The notes: generated by a model from the sequence alone, not told the origin. Positions 8,018 through 17,339 are shown, counted from the stretch's first letter. The stretch is 64,000 bases of DNA from JBNJGB01 sp051747385 (GCA_051747385.1 JBNJGB010000012.1:109867-173866); one strand, 5' to 3'. Translations and numbers: made by a program.

Positions 8018-8245
8018 CGCACTCCCCGGAGTCGTCCCGGGCACGCCATCCCGCCGTACGTCGCCGTGGTCCTCCTGTGCAGCGACGGCGCGAGGTCCGC
8101 GACGGTCCGCGAGGCGTTCCGGCCCGCCGTCGCCGCTGTCGACGAGGCCACCATGCGCCGCGCCAACGGCATGGTCAGCCGCCAGGAGGACCAGCGCTCT
8201 CCCGCCGCAGCGGCGCGGTGGCTGGACGAGCGACCCGCCCGATAG
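8018..8245 (+). pseudogene. C-terminal remnant of a glycine-betaine/choline binding protein (OpuAC-like)
   Basis: An open frame of about 75 codons has no start codon of its own and begins right after the oxidoreductase stop. It reads IPPYVAVVLLCSDGARS, VREAFRPAVAAVDEATM, RRANGMVSRQEDQRSP and ends AARWLDERPAR. The order PPY, VREAxxP, DxATMRRxN, PAxxAxxxL is that of the extreme C-terminus of ABC-transporter substrate-binding proteins of the quaternary-ammonium (OpuAC) family. The upstream two thirds are missing, so this looks like a deletion scar. Similarity is judged by eye only. Confidence 0.5.
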
Positions 8246-8264
8246 TAGGACGGCCCACGGCGCG

Positions 8265-9290
8265 ATGGCCCGCGCCGGCACCGCACCCGGCCCTGGAGTC
8301 GACCCCGTGGAACGCACATCCAAGCTCCGCAGCCCCGTCCTCCTCGCCCTCCTCGGTGTGGCGGTGGTGGCCACGCTGGTCGGACTGTCCCTGGCTCTGA
8401 ACCGGGCTACCTCGCAGGTCGACGCGCTGGGCCAGAAGCTCGAGCGATCCATCAAGCGCCCCGGTTTCCCCGTCACGGACCGCCCCGTGGACTTCGAGGT
8501 CGACTTCTACGGCATGACCTACACGGGGAACACGCGAAACTGGATCGATCGGCACATCCTCTATTACGGGGCGTACGAGAAGCCGATCCTGTACTTCATG
8601 CGCGACGTGATGCGCTCACTCGCCCCTCGGGGTGGCGTCTTCGTGGACGTCGGAGCCAACACCGGCCAGCACTCGCTGTTCATGTCCGCGTACGCCGAGA
8701 CCGTCCACGCGTTCGAACCGTTCGAGCGCGTCCTGAAGCGCTTCCGCGAGATGATCCGGGCCAACGGCGTCGACAACGTCGTCATCCACCCGGTCGGCCT
8801 CGGTGACCGGGATGCCACCATCCCGTTCTACGGCCCCGCCGAGCGCAACCTGGGGACGGGGTCCTTCGACGACGCCATGAACGTCGACAACACCTACCTG
8901 GGCGACCTGGAGATCGTCGTCGGAGACGAGGTGTTCGCGGAGGTGGGCCTGGAGCGGCTGGACCTCCTCAAGATGGACATCGAGGGCTTCGAGAAGGCCG
9001 CCCTCGCCGGGCTCGGCGACACCCTTCGCGCCCACCGTCCCGTGATCGTGATGGAGCTGAGCGTCGACCCGGACAGCGAGCACACGTTCAAGAGCGAGCA
9101 GGCGGTCCGGGACGTCCTCCCGGACGGATACCGGTTCCTGGAGCTCTCCCCGGACAGCGATCCCGGCACGGGGACCTACTCCCTCCGCGAGTTCACCTTC
9201 TCCTTCGGCGAGAAGACGCGACACGACCTCGTGGCCTATCCCCCGGAGAAGGCGAAGCACGTCCCACGCCACAGCGCGCCGGAGCGATAG
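8265..9290 (+). CDS. FkbM-family SAM-dependent methyltransferase with N-terminal membrane anchor
   Basis: A 341-aa protein with one transmembrane helix near residues 22-45 (VLLALLGVAVVATLVGLSLAL), a short coiled segment, then a class I methyltransferase domain: VFVDVGANTGQHS (SAM-binding glycine loop), VHAFEPFERV, and LDLLKMDIEGFEKAALAGL, the hallmark of FkbM proteins, which methylate hydroxyls of sugars and other natural products. A GTG at 8307 with GGAG upstream is an alternative start that keeps the helix. It precedes the kinase gene by 12 bp, but a functional link is not evident. Confidence 0.85.
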   Translation: MARAGTAPGPGVDPVERTSKLRSPVLLALLGVAVVATLVGLSLALNRATSQVDALGQKLERSIKRPGFPVTDRPVDFEVDFYGMTYTGNTRNWIDRHILYYGAYEKPILYFMRDVMRSLAPRGGVFVDVGANTGQHSLFMSAYAETVHAFEPFERVLKRFREMIRANGVDNVVIHPVGLGDRDATIPFYGPAERNLGTGSFDDAMNVDNTYLGDLEIVVGDEVFAEVGLERLDLLKMDIEGFEKAALAGLGDTLRAHRPVIVMELSVDPDSEHTFKSEQAVRDVLPDGYRFLELSPDSDPGTGTYSLREFTFSFGEKTRHDLVAYPPEKAKHVPRHSAPER

Positions 9291-9302
9291 GGCCGGACCG
9301 AC

Positions 9303-11411
9303 TTGACCGCTCGTCGCGCCCGTCGGAGCATGCCTCCGATGGTGGCGACCGAGGATCCGACGGCGCCGGGCGGCGTCTGTCCCGCGTGCGAAGCGGGCTA
9401 CGAGGACGAGCCGGAGGCCTGCCCCGCCTGTGGCGAGCCGACCCTCCTCGACGGGCGGCTGCGCCTGCTGCGGCTCGTCGGCGAGGGCGGCTCCAGCCGG
9501 ACCTGGGAGGCCCTGGACGAGCACAGGGGACGCCTCGTCGCGCTGAAGGTCCTCGACGTGGCGCACCTGACCGACTGGAAGCGGCTCGACCTGTTCCAGC
9601 GGCAGCACGACCTGCTCCGAAACCTCGACCACCCGGACGTCCCGGAGGCCTTCGGGCACTTCCAGGAGACGGTGGCGGGCGACCTGTGGGAGTGCTTCGA
9701 GCAGGAGTACGTGGACGGCCCCAGCCTGCAGTCCCTGCTGGACGACGGCCGGCGCTTCGACGAGGGGTCCGCGCGGACGCTGCTGGAGCGGATGCTCGAC
9801 GTGCTCGGCTACCTGCACGGACTGTCGCCGCCCGTGCTGCACCGCGACGTGAAGCCCTCGAACATCCTCCTCCGCGAGGACGACCATCCCGTGCTCGTGG
9901 ACTTCGACGCGGCGACCGGCGAGGTCGCGGATCCCATGCGCCGGGACGCCACCCTGGTCGGCACCGCCGGCTACGTGCCCATGGAGCAGCTCTCCGGGCA
10001 GTCCGTCCCGGCGTCGGACCTGTACGCGCTCGGCATGACGCTCGTGGCCCTGCTTTCCCGCAAGGCGCCCACGGACCTCCCGGTCGAGGGCGGCCGGGTG
10101 CGGTTTGAGCACGTCGTGAACGTCTCGTCGCGGTTCGAGCGGGTCCTGCGCGGGATGCTCGAGCCCGCCGTCGAGCGCCGCCTGGGCTCGGCGGAGGCCG
10201 TCCGCGCCGAGCTCTCGGGACGGGTCCCTTCGGCGGAGGCGCAGCGGGCGGGCCCGCCGGTCGGGGTCGGCCGCCGATATGATCCGAAGGCGTTCGACGC
10301 GACGGGCTGGAGACGGGATCCGCACCTGGTCTGGCCCAGGGTGGCGGTGGCGTCGAGCGAGTACGACGAAGGCTGGGCGGCGCGCTCGGCCACCGGGCCG
10401 CCCCGGGTCTTCCCGCGGCACGGAGACTACCGGGGCGCGTGGGCCTCCCGCCTGGCCAACGGCGGCGAGGAGTGGCTGGAGGTCACCTTCCCCGAAGACG
10501 CCCCGCCCGCCCGGGCCGTCCGCGTCTTCGAGACCTTCAACCCCGGGGCGATCCGCGAGATCCGCATCGGCGTCCTGGGTCGCGAGCCCGAGTCGGTCTG
10601 GCGCGACGATCCCGCGCCGGCAGGGCGCGGCGCCCGGGTGCTGGAGGTGGCCCTGGACCCGCCACGGCACGTGAGCGTGGTGCACGTGCAGCTGGACACG
10701 TCCGCCGTGGACGGATGGAACGAGGTCGACACCGTCGCCCTGGTGGCCGACCGCCCCGCCGTCGAGGGCCGGGTGCGCTGGGATCGCCGCCGATGGCCCT
10801 GGAAGGCCGTCGCGCTGCTGGCCCTGCTGCTGCTCGGTCCGACGGTGTACATGGCGATCCCCCACGGCGCGGCCCCGGTGGCACCGTCCGAGGCCCTCCC
10901 CGTCGAGGCCACCGTCGACGGCGCGACGGCCCGCGCCTGGGCCGTGGACCGGAGCACGCTGTTCGGGATGCCGATCACCTGGGCCGCCACCGTGGAGGGT
11001 CGGTCGTCCGCCTACGGGGACACGGACTGGTCGGCGCGGCATGCCCTCGGCGAGCCGAACACGTGGCCCGCGCGAGGCGACCTGGCCAGCGCGTGGGCGC
11101 CCCTGTCCGAGGACGGGGGCGTCGAGTGGATCACCCTGGGCTTCCCCGGCGCCCCTCCGGCGACGGCGGTGCTCATCGCGGAGTCCTGGCACCCCGGGGC
11201 TGTCGTGCGGGTAGACGACCTGACCGGGACGCCGACGGTCCTCTGGGAGCACTCCGCCGACACGCCCGTGGCCGGGAGCGGCGCGCTTGTCAGGATCGAC
11301 CTGCGCGAGCCCCGCCGCATCGAGCGGCTCCGGGTGGTCCTGGACACGACGCGGGTCGAGGGCTGGAACGAGATCGACGCGGTGGGCCTGCTGCATGGGG
11401 GGACACGATGA
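9303..11411 (+). CDS. Transmembrane Ser/Thr kinase with zinc ribbon and two discoidin-like modules
   Basis: A 702-aa Hanks-type kinase. Parts: a zinc-ribbon-like CPAC...CPAC pair (residues 26-43), the kinase domain (about 48-310) with GEGGSS loop, VALKVLD lysine, HRDVKPSN near 180 and DFD in place of DFG, then a beta-rich module (about 345-485), one transmembrane helix (about 502-522) and a second copy of the module outside (about 556-700). Module landmarks are SSxY, W, G.P, a GD followed by AW, EW(I/L), and ESW/ETFNPGA, then DGWNE or EGWNE. The start is uncertain: TTG at 9303, or ATG at 9330 or 9339. Its stop overlaps the start of the partner gene. Confidence 0.85.
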   Translation: MTARRARRSMPPMVATEDPTAPGGVCPACEAGYEDEPEACPACGEPTLLDGRLRLLRLVGEGGSSRTWEALDEHRGRLVALKVLDVAHLTDWKRLDLFQRQHDLLRNLDHPDVPEAFGHFQETVAGDLWECFEQEYVDGPSLQSLLDDGRRFDEGSARTLLERMLDVLGYLHGLSPPVLHRDVKPSNILLREDDHPVLVDFDAATGEVADPMRRDATLVGTAGYVPMEQLSGQSVPASDLYALGMTLVALLSRKAPTDLPVEGGRVRFEHVVNVSSRFERVLRGMLEPAVERRLGSAEAVRAELSGRVPSAEAQRAGPPVGVGRRYDPKAFDATGWRRDPHLVWPRVAVASSEYDEGWAARSATGPPRVFPRHGDYRGAWASRLANGGEEWLEVTFPEDAPPARAVRVFETFNPGAIREIRIGVLGREPESVWRDDPAPAGRGARVLEVALDPPRHVSVVHVQLDTSAVDGWNEVDTVALVADRPAVEGRVRWDRRRWPWKAVALLALLLLGPTVYMAIPHGAAPVAPSEALPVEATVDGATARAWAVDRSTLFGMPITWAATVEGRSSAYGDTDWSARHALGEPNTWPARGDLASAWAPLSEDGGVEWITLGFPGAPPATAVLIAESWHPGAVVRVDDLTGTPTVLWEHSADTPVAGSGALVRIDLREPRRIERLRVVLDTTRVEGWNEIDAVGLLHGGTR

Positions 11412-12679
11412 GTCGGGACCTGGAGGACGTCGCCGAGGAGGTCGCAGGCCGAGGTGAGCGACGGACCCGGTCGGGCCCCGCCGCGTCGGAGATCGGCAGC
11501 GCGCGGCACCTGACGGTCGCCGACATGGAGGACCGGGGCTGGCGCACGGATCGGCGCCAGGCCTGGGGCGTCGGCGAGGAGTGCTGGCCGCCGGTCGACG
11601 CCGCGGACTTCGTGAAGCGCTGGCCGGGGCACGCCTCCGGCCCGCCGTCCTACTATCCGAAAGCCGGTGTGTGGGCCGCCCGGATGGAGTACGCGTGGAG
11701 CCCCTCCATCGCGGCCGAGCGGCGTGCCTGGCTCGAGGTCTCCTTCGCCGACGACCTCCCACCGGCCCAGGCCGTGCGCATCTTCGAGATGAAGGGGACG
11801 GGGAGCGTCGTCGAGGTGGAGGGCGTGAGCCCGGACGGGACGCGCGAGGTGCTGTGGCGCGGGCCGGCCGTGGACGACGCGCCGGAGCCGGACGTCCTCG
11901 AAGTGGACGTGTCCCCGCCGCGGCGCCTGTCCCGGGTCCGCGTCCACGTGGCGACCGGCGAAGAGGCACGTGACCCCAGGATGACGTATCTCGACACCGT
12001 GGCGCTGGTCGCGACGGAGCCGGTCACGGACGAGGCGGACGCGACGAAGGGTCGCTACACCCGACGATACGCCATATGGTACGGCGTGGTGAGCGTGCTG
12101 CTGGCCATCGGGCTCGGGATCGCCTGGCTCGCCCACTCGGCGAAGGACTCGGAGCAGGCGCCGTCGGAGCCCGCGGCCGCAGCCGGAGGCGAAGCGGTCG
12201 CGACCCGCGTCCGGATGACGCCGGAGGCCCTGGAGAACATGGACGTCGTCTGGGCCTCCGAGGCCGTGGGTGCTTCGTCGCAGTACGGCACGGACGGCTG
12301 GCAGCCCTCCCAGGCGACCGGCGCACCCGACCTCTGGCCGACCATGGCGGACGACCGCCGGGCCTGGGCGTCCGAGGAGGCCGACGCCGGCGAGGAGTGG
12401 CTGGCCGTGCGCTTGTCCGAGCCGACGAAGGCCACGAACGTCTTCGTGGTGGAGAGCTTCAACCCGGGCGCCGTCGTGCGCGTCGAGGCCGGCGAGGGAC
12501 CGGACCGCGAGGTGCTCTGGCAGGGCGAGGCCGCCCCGGTGACCGACGAGCAGCCCTCCATCCTGCGCATCGACCTGCCGCAGCCGAGGGTCCTGGAGAC
12601 GCTCCGCGTCGTGCTGGACAGCGACGCCGTCGAGGGCTGGAACGAGATCGACGCCGTCGGGATCGTCCCGCTCCGTTGA
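11408..12679 (+). CDS. Membrane partner of the kinase: module - TM - module, no kinase domain
   Basis: A 423-aa protein translationally coupled (ATGA) to the kinase. It repeats the kinase's back half: a discoidin-like module at about 55-205 (W...P..ASGPPSYYPK, RAWLEVSF, AVRIFEMKGTGSVVEVE), a transmembrane helix at about 222-242 (GVVSVLLAIGLGIAWLAH), and a second module at about 278-420 (SSQYGTDGWQPSQATG, RRAWAS, EEWLAV, VVESFNPGAVVRVE, VEGWNEIDAVG). So one module faces the cytosol and one the periplasm. The family was not recognised; the fold guess (F5/8 discoidin/carbohydrate-binding-like) rests on pattern and secondary structure. It likely forms a complex with the kinase. Confidence 0.75.
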   Translation: MSRDLEDVAEEVAGRGERRTRSGPAASEIGSARHLTVADMEDRGWRTDRRQAWGVGEECWPPVDAADFVKRWPGHASGPPSYYPKAGVWAARMEYAWSPSIAAERRAWLEVSFADDLPPAQAVRIFEMKGTGSVVEVEGVSPDGTREVLWRGPAVDDAPEPDVLEVDVSPPRRLSRVRVHVATGEEARDPRMTYLDTVALVATEPVTDEADATKGRYTRRYAIWYGVVSVLLAIGLGIAWLAHSAKDSEQAPSEPAAAAGGEAVATRVRMTPEALENMDVVWASEAVGASSQYGTDGWQPSQATGAPDLWPTMADDRRAWASEEADAGEEWLAVRLSEPTKATNVFVVESFNPGAVVRVEAGEGPDREVLWQGEAAPVTDEQPSILRIDLPQPRVLETLRVVLDSDAVEGWNEIDAVGIVPLR

Positions 12680-12705
12680 GGGTCTCGTCCCGCTGCGTGT
12701 ACCGT
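12676..12705 (+). promoter_or_regulatory. Promoter of the AAA+/LysM module (TTGAGG - 18 - TACCGT)
   Basis: TTGAGG at 12676-12681 (overlapping the previous stop codon) and TACCGT at 12700-12705 are 18 bp apart; the ATG follows eight bases later without a Shine-Dalgarno. This fits a sigma-70-like, near-leaderless promoter driving the gene at 12714. Confidence 0.4.
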
Positions 12706-12713
12706 GTGCGGCC

Positions 12714-15700
12714 ATGAAGGCCGCCGACTTCCTCTGGTCCTATCGCTGCAACCTCCAGGGCTGCTGTTGCTCCGGGTGGCGCGTGGGATTCCGCGAGCAC
12801 GACTGGCACCGCATGAAGCGGGCGGCCGTGGGCACCGCCCTGGAGGAGGATCTCGACGAGGCCCTGTCGATCAGGCGCCCGGCCACCACGCCCTTCGCCT
12901 CCCTCATCCCGCCCCGGGCGCACGTGGGGCGCTTCGACCAGGACTTCGGCGAGATGGCCAAGGGCGAGGACGGCGCCTGCCGCTTCCTGGCCGAGGACAA
13001 GGCCTGCCGCGTCCACGCGGAGATCGGCGAGGCGGCCATGCCGCAGATCTGCCGGAACTTCCCCATCGCCGGGCTGGAGACGCCCGACGGCGTGGAGACC
13101 TTCTGGGAGATGGTCTGCCCGGAGGTGGCCGCCGCCCTGGCCCGGTCGGAGTCGCCGGCCCGGATCGTGGAGGCGCCCGAGTCGTTCGACCGGCCCGTCA
13201 TCGCGTTCCGCCCGAACGCCGGTGCGCCGCCGGTACGCCTCACCTGGGAGCGCGACGTCCCCTTCGAGACCGTGGCCGGGCTGCGCCGGGACGCCGCGGA
13301 GGTGCTCGCAGACCACGCCGATCGGCCGCTATGGCCCCTGGCGAGGCTGCTGTGGCACGTCCACGGGTGGGCCATGCGCCCCGACGCGGAGCGGCCCGAC
13401 TGGGACGGCGGCCTGTCCGGCGGGGCCTACGTGACGTCCCTGCTCCAGGTGGCGGCCGCCTTCCGCGAGACCGCGGACTCGCCGAAGTGGATCCGCGCCC
13501 GCATCGCCCACGTCCGGCGCTTCTTCCGGCACCACCCCTGGGGCACGGAGCGGACGCTGGACGTCCTGGAGGCGGGGTCGCTCCCCACGGCGTCCCGGGC
13601 GGCGGAGGCCCTCGCGGGGGCCGGCCCGAACGAGCACCTGGTGCTGGCGAACTATCTGGTGGCGCGCTCCCAGGCCGTGCCCCTGCACAACAACGGCGCG
13701 CTCTACCCCGCCTGGCTCGGCCTGGTGGAGTCCGTCGGCACGGCGCTCTACCTGGCGGGGACGTTCGCGCTGGCCGGCGAGGGGCCGCTCGGCAAGGGGC
13801 CGATGGCGGCCGCCCTGGCCCTGTCGGAGTGGATGTACCGGGGGCGCAAGACCGCCCCGCCCCCGTTCGCGACCCAGCGCCGCCTCGGCGCCCTGGACCT
13901 GGGGGACCCGCCCGGCACCCTGCGCGACCTGCCGTCGGCGGTGGAGGGCCTGGCCCGGCGACGCGGCGCGCCGTTGCGCCTGGACGACGCGGGCGAGGCG
14001 GTGGACGCCCTCTCCGAGGCCCTGAAGCCCCGCCTGGAGGTGGCGCTCCAGGCCCACGCCCTCGGCGTGAAGACCGCGCTGGCCGGACCGCTGGACGACC
14101 TGGCCCGACGCTCCGCCGACCCGTGGAGCGAGTCCCCGCCGCCCGAGGTGGCCCCCCTGGTCGAGAAGGCCCGCCGCGCAGAAGCCCGCCTCCTCGACCG
14201 GATGGCCGTGTCCGAGGAGGACGTACCGCTGGTGGCCCTGGCGCGGAGGCTCCGCCTGTCGGACGCCGAGATCGCCCTGGTCGGCGTCCTGCTCCTGTCG
14301 GACACCGACCGGGCCTGGTCACGCGCGCTGGTCCACGTGGGGCTGGACTACGGCCACCGCCTGCCGAGCAGCCGGACGCTCGCGGTGCTCCTGGGCGACG
14401 GGGCCGCGGCGGCGCTGCGCGAGGACGGGCCGCTGCGACACCTGGAGATCGTGCGGGACGCCACGCCCGCCGGGGCCTCGCCGGGTGATGGCGATCGCCG
14501 GTGGGCCCTGGCTCCTCGGGTCCAGGCGTTCCTCCTGGGCGCGCCGGGCGAAGCGCTGCCCGCCGACCTGGCGCCTCTCGCCGTGTCCGAGGGTCGCGCG
14601 GCGCAGCGGGTGCCCCCGCCGCGGGAGGTGGTGGAGGAGACCCGCCGGGCGACCCTGGCCGCCGCCGAGCAGGTCGGCGCGGTGGTCCTGGTGGGCCCGG
14701 ACGGACACGATCGGCACGCGGTGGTCCGCCTCGCGACGGACCGCGGCGTGCTGGGCCTCCGGGCGCCGGCGCGCCTCGACTCCAGGACGCTGCGGCGCGC
14801 GGCGCGCGAGGCCGTACTGTCGGATCGGAGCCTGCTCCTCCTCGCGGAGCCCAAGACCCTGGAGGCCGACGACCTGGCCGAGGCCCTGGCCGGGATCGCG
14901 GAGCGGACGGGCCGCCCGGTGTTCGTGGCCACGCACGAGCCGCCCGCGGCGCTCTACGGCCGGGTGCCCCTGGCCAGCGTGCGGGTCCCGGCGCCCACCT
15001 GGGAGGAGCGCCTGCGCCTGCTGGCCCGAGGCCTGCCGAGCGACGTCATCCTGTCCGACCCGGACGGCCTCCGCTCCGCGGTGCGGAGCCTCGCGGTCCC
15101 GCCGGATCAGCTCCTGGCGGCCACGCGGCAGGCCAGCGCCGAGGCCCTGCTCGCGGCGCGCCGGGCCGAGGAGGACGACGAGCCGGGCGACGGCCGGCCC
15201 CGCCTGTCGGTCGCGCGGCTCATGGGCGCCATGCGCGAGCAGATGACCTCCCGGATCGGGGAGTTCGCGCACCTGGTGGCGGTGAGCCAGGGCTGGGAGG
15301 ACCTGCAGCTTCCGGAGGCGGACAAGGATCGGCTGCGAGAGCTGGTCACGGCCCACCGGCACCGGCACCGGGTCCTGGACGACTGGGGCTTCGGGACGAC
15401 GACGTCCGGGACCGGGCTCACGTCCCTGTTCCACGGCCCGCCCGGGACGGGCAAGACCATGGCGGCGGGCATCGTCGCGCGAGAGCTGGGCCTGGAGGTG
15501 TTCCGGGTGGACCTGTCGCGGGTCGTGGACAAGTACATCGGCGAGACGGAGAAGTCCCTGGCGCGGGTCTTCGACGAGGCCGAGCAGGGCGAGGTGCTGC
15601 TGCTCTTCGACGAGGCGGACAGCCTCTTCGGGAAGCGGACCGCGGTGTCCTCTTCCACGGATCGCTACGCCAACCTGGGCGTGAACTACCTCCTGCAGCG

Positions 15701-16049
15701 CATCGAGCGCTACCGGGGCGTCGTCGTCCTCACCACGAACCACGCGAGCCAGATGGACGACGCCTTCAAGCGCCGCATCCGATACCAGGTGCACTTCCCC
15801 ATGCCGGCCATGGACGAGCGCGTCCGCATCTGGCAGAGCCTGCTCCCCGCCGAGGCCCCGGTGGCGCTGGACGACGTCGACTGGGAGTGGCTGGGCGAGG
15901 ACTACGAGCTGAGCGGCGGCCACATCCGCAACGCCGTGCTCACGGCCGCGACCCTGGCGGCCATCCGCGGCGACGCCATCGCCATGGACGACCTGGTGGA
16001 GGGCGCCAACCGCGAGTACCGCTCCCTGGGCCGCGTGGTCCGGGACTGA
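12714..16049 (+). CDS. Fusion of a FliB-like Cys-cluster domain with an eCIS-type AAA+ ATPase
   Basis: A 1111-aa protein. Residues 1-400 resemble flagellin lysine-N-methylase FliB/YkgJ: Cys12, Cys17-19 (CCCSGW), Cys89 and Cys98 (ACRFLAEDKACRVH), Cys113 (PQICRNFP), and later EHLVLANYLVARS with a helical region. Residues about 430-830 look like the helical region plus a degenerate first AAA+ module (VVLVGPDGHDRHA instead of a P-loop). Residues 850-1111 are an intact AAA+ module: GPPGTGKT at 908, VVDKYIGETEKSL, LLFDEADSLF, LTTNHASQMDDAFKRR. The joining of these domains in one chain is unusual. It is followed 10 bp later by a helical-repeat protein. Whether the first domain binds a metal cluster or methylates is unknown. 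Confidence 0.85.
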   Translation: MKAADFLWSYRCNLQGCCCSGWRVGFREHDWHRMKRAAVGTALEEDLDEALSIRRPATTPFASLIPPRAHVGRFDQDFGEMAKGEDGACRFLAEDKACRVHAEIGEAAMPQICRNFPIAGLETPDGVETFWEMVCPEVAAALARSESPARIVEAPESFDRPVIAFRPNAGAPPVRLTWERDVPFETVAGLRRDAAEVLADHADRPLWPLARLLWHVHGWAMRPDAERPDWDGGLSGGAYVTSLLQVAAAFRETADSPKWIRARIAHVRRFFRHHPWGTERTLDVLEAGSLPTASRAAEALAGAGPNEHLVLANYLVARSQAVPLHNNGALYPAWLGLVESVGTALYLAGTFALAGEGPLGKGPMAAALALSEWMYRGRKTAPPPFATQRRLGALDLGDPPGTLRDLPSAVEGLARRRGAPLRLDDAGEAVDALSEALKPRLEVALQAHALGVKTALAGPLDDLARRSADPWSESPPPEVAPLVEKARRAEARLLDRMAVSEEDVPLVALARRLRLSDAEIALVGVLLLSDTDRAWSRALVHVGLDYGHRLPSSRTLAVLLGDGAAAALREDGPLRHLEIVRDATPAGASPGDGDRRWALAPRVQAFLLGAPGEALPADLAPLAVSEGRAAQRVPPPREVVEETRRATLAAAEQVGAVVLVGPDGHDRHAVVRLATDRGVLGLRAPARLDSRTLRRAAREAVLSDRSLLLLAEPKTLEADDLAEALAGIAERTGRPVFVATHEPPAALYGRVPLASVRVPAPTWEERLRLLARGLPSDVILSDPDGLRSAVRSLAVPPDQLLAATRQASAEALLAARRAEEDDEPGDGRPRLSVARLMGAMREQMTSRIGEFAHLVAVSQGWEDLQLPEADKDRLRELVTAHRHRHRVLDDWGFGTTTSGTGLTSLFHGPPGTGKTMAAGIVARELGLEVFRVDLSRVVDKYIGETEKSLARVFDEAEQGEVLLLFDEADSLFGKRTAVSSSTDRYANLGVNYLLQRIERYRGVVVLTTNHASQMDDAFKRRIRYQVHFPMPAMDERVRIWQSLLPAEAPVALDDVDWEWLGEDYELSGGHIRNAVLTAATLAAIRGDAIAMDDLVEGANREYRSLGRVVRD

Positions 16050-16059
16050 AGGAGCCGCC

Positions 16060-17169
16060 ATGAGCGACGACGCCCCGATGGAGCCCGAGGAGCTGGACAC
16101 CCTGGTGGACGAGCTGACCTCCGGGGTCCCCGGGGAGCGCCACCACCAGGTGCTCGCGTGGACGCTGTGGGGCATCCCGCCGTGGAGCTCGTTTTTGACG
16201 ACCCTCAGCCGCCTCCACGCCAGCCTCCGGGAGCGACACGCCGAAGCTCTGGCCGCGGACCCGGCCCACGAGGCGCTCACGTCGCTCACCATGGCGCGGG
16301 TGCTCCTGGTGGAGCGCACCTGGCCCGCCGCCCTGGAGGTGCTCGAGGGCGCGGAGGCACCCGCGCGGGAGTCCGGCAAGGCCACGCTCGTCCGGCTCGG
16401 GCGGGCCCTGGCGGTCCGCGCGCGCTTGAGCGTCGGCGAGATCACCGCGGCCTTCGAGGCGGTGCGGGGTGGCGCGCTGGAGGGCCTCCGGCGGGACCCG
16501 CCCGAGTTCGCGGCCGAGGGGCACGTGGCCCTGGGGCTCACGGCCATCGTCGCCGGGCAGCACGACATCGCGGAGAGCCACCTGGACGACGCGGCGGAGG
16601 CCGCGAAGGACCACGACCGCGAGGAGCTGGGAGCGTGGCAGGCCGCCCGCGTGGAGGTGGGCCGGGCGCACGTGTCCTTCCGCGACGGCCGGCCCGACCA
16701 CGCGCTGGAGCACGTGGACGCGGCCTGCGCTCGGGCCCGGGAGCAGGACGGCCTCGGCGAGCTGGCCGAGTGGCGCCTGCTGCGCGCCGCCTACGCCCTC
16801 GCGGCGGGGCGGGCGGCCGACGCCGACGAGGTCCGCGAGGCGGTGACCTTGGCCGAGCGCATGGAGGGGCGTCACGGCGCCATGGACCTGCTGGCGGGCC
16901 TGCCGGCGGACGTCGCGGGCGTGTCGGGACCGGAGGACCTGTCCGGCCGGCTCCGGGCGGCGCTGCAGCACCGCTCCGAGGCCCGGGACGCCCACGGCTG
17001 GCTCCTGGCCGCGCTGGCCGGGTGCGCGGTGCTGGCCGCCCACGATCGGCCGGGCGAGGCCCGGGACCTCGCCGAGGAGCTTCAGCGACTCTTCTCCGGG
17101 AAGCGCGAAACCGGCGTGGGCCGCATGGCCCTCCAGGCCGCGTCCGTGCTGACCCGCGGGAGCGACTGA
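16060..17169 (+). CDS. TPR-like alpha-solenoid protein paired with the FliB/AAA+ fusion
   Basis: A 369-aa, all-helical protein (GAAGGAG Shine-Dalgarno, ATG at 16060) rich in Ala, Glu, Arg and Leu. Helix pairs of about 34-40 residues recur (AALEVLEGAEAPARES, GQHDIAESHLDDAAEAAKDH, GRPDHALEHVDAACARAREQ, AGRAADADEVREAVTLAERM), which is the look of degenerate tetratricopeptide repeats. There is no signal peptide. Similar solenoid proteins follow the AAA+ ATPase at 20917, so an ATPase plus solenoid pairing occurs twice. Probable role: adaptor or substrate-recognition subunit for the ATPase (inference). Confidence 0.75.
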   Translation: MSDDAPMEPEELDTLVDELTSGVPGERHHQVLAWTLWGIPPWSSFLTTLSRLHASLRERHAEALAADPAHEALTSLTMARVLLVERTWPAALEVLEGAEAPARESGKATLVRLGRALAVRARLSVGEITAAFEAVRGGALEGLRRDPPEFAAEGHVALGLTAIVAGQHDIAESHLDDAAEAAKDHDREELGAWQAARVEVGRAHVSFRDGRPDHALEHVDAACARAREQDGLGELAEWRLLRAAYALAAGRAADADEVREAVTLAERMEGRHGAMDLLAGLPADVAGVSGPEDLSGRLRAALQHRSEARDAHGWLLAALAGCAVLAAHDRPGEARDLAEELQRLFSGKRETGVGRMALQAASVLTRGSD

Positions 17170-17179
17170 GCGGCGCCCG

Positions 17180-17339
17180 GGGCAATCGCAAAGTCGGAAA
17201 GGTGAGGGCCGTGCGGCGGTCCGGCGCCCGGCGCCGGATTGCACCCGCTCGGAAACGATAGGTTTTGCGCGGCTGAGAGCAGGCAAGGGCACGGGCAAGG
17301 GCAAAGGCAAGGGAGGGCGGTCGACTTTGCGACCGCCCT
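17180..17339 (+). repeat. Dispersed 160-bp intergenic element, copy B
   Basis: Same 160-nt element as copies at 3917 (143 of 160 identical by hand count) and 30018, same orientation. It begins ten bases after a stop codon and ends 160 bp before the LysM gene. The terminal hairpin occupies 17314-17339. The hexamer tract reads GGCAAGGGCAC then GGGCAAGGGCAAAGGCAA, keeping at least four G-runs on the plus strand. Confidence 0.9.
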
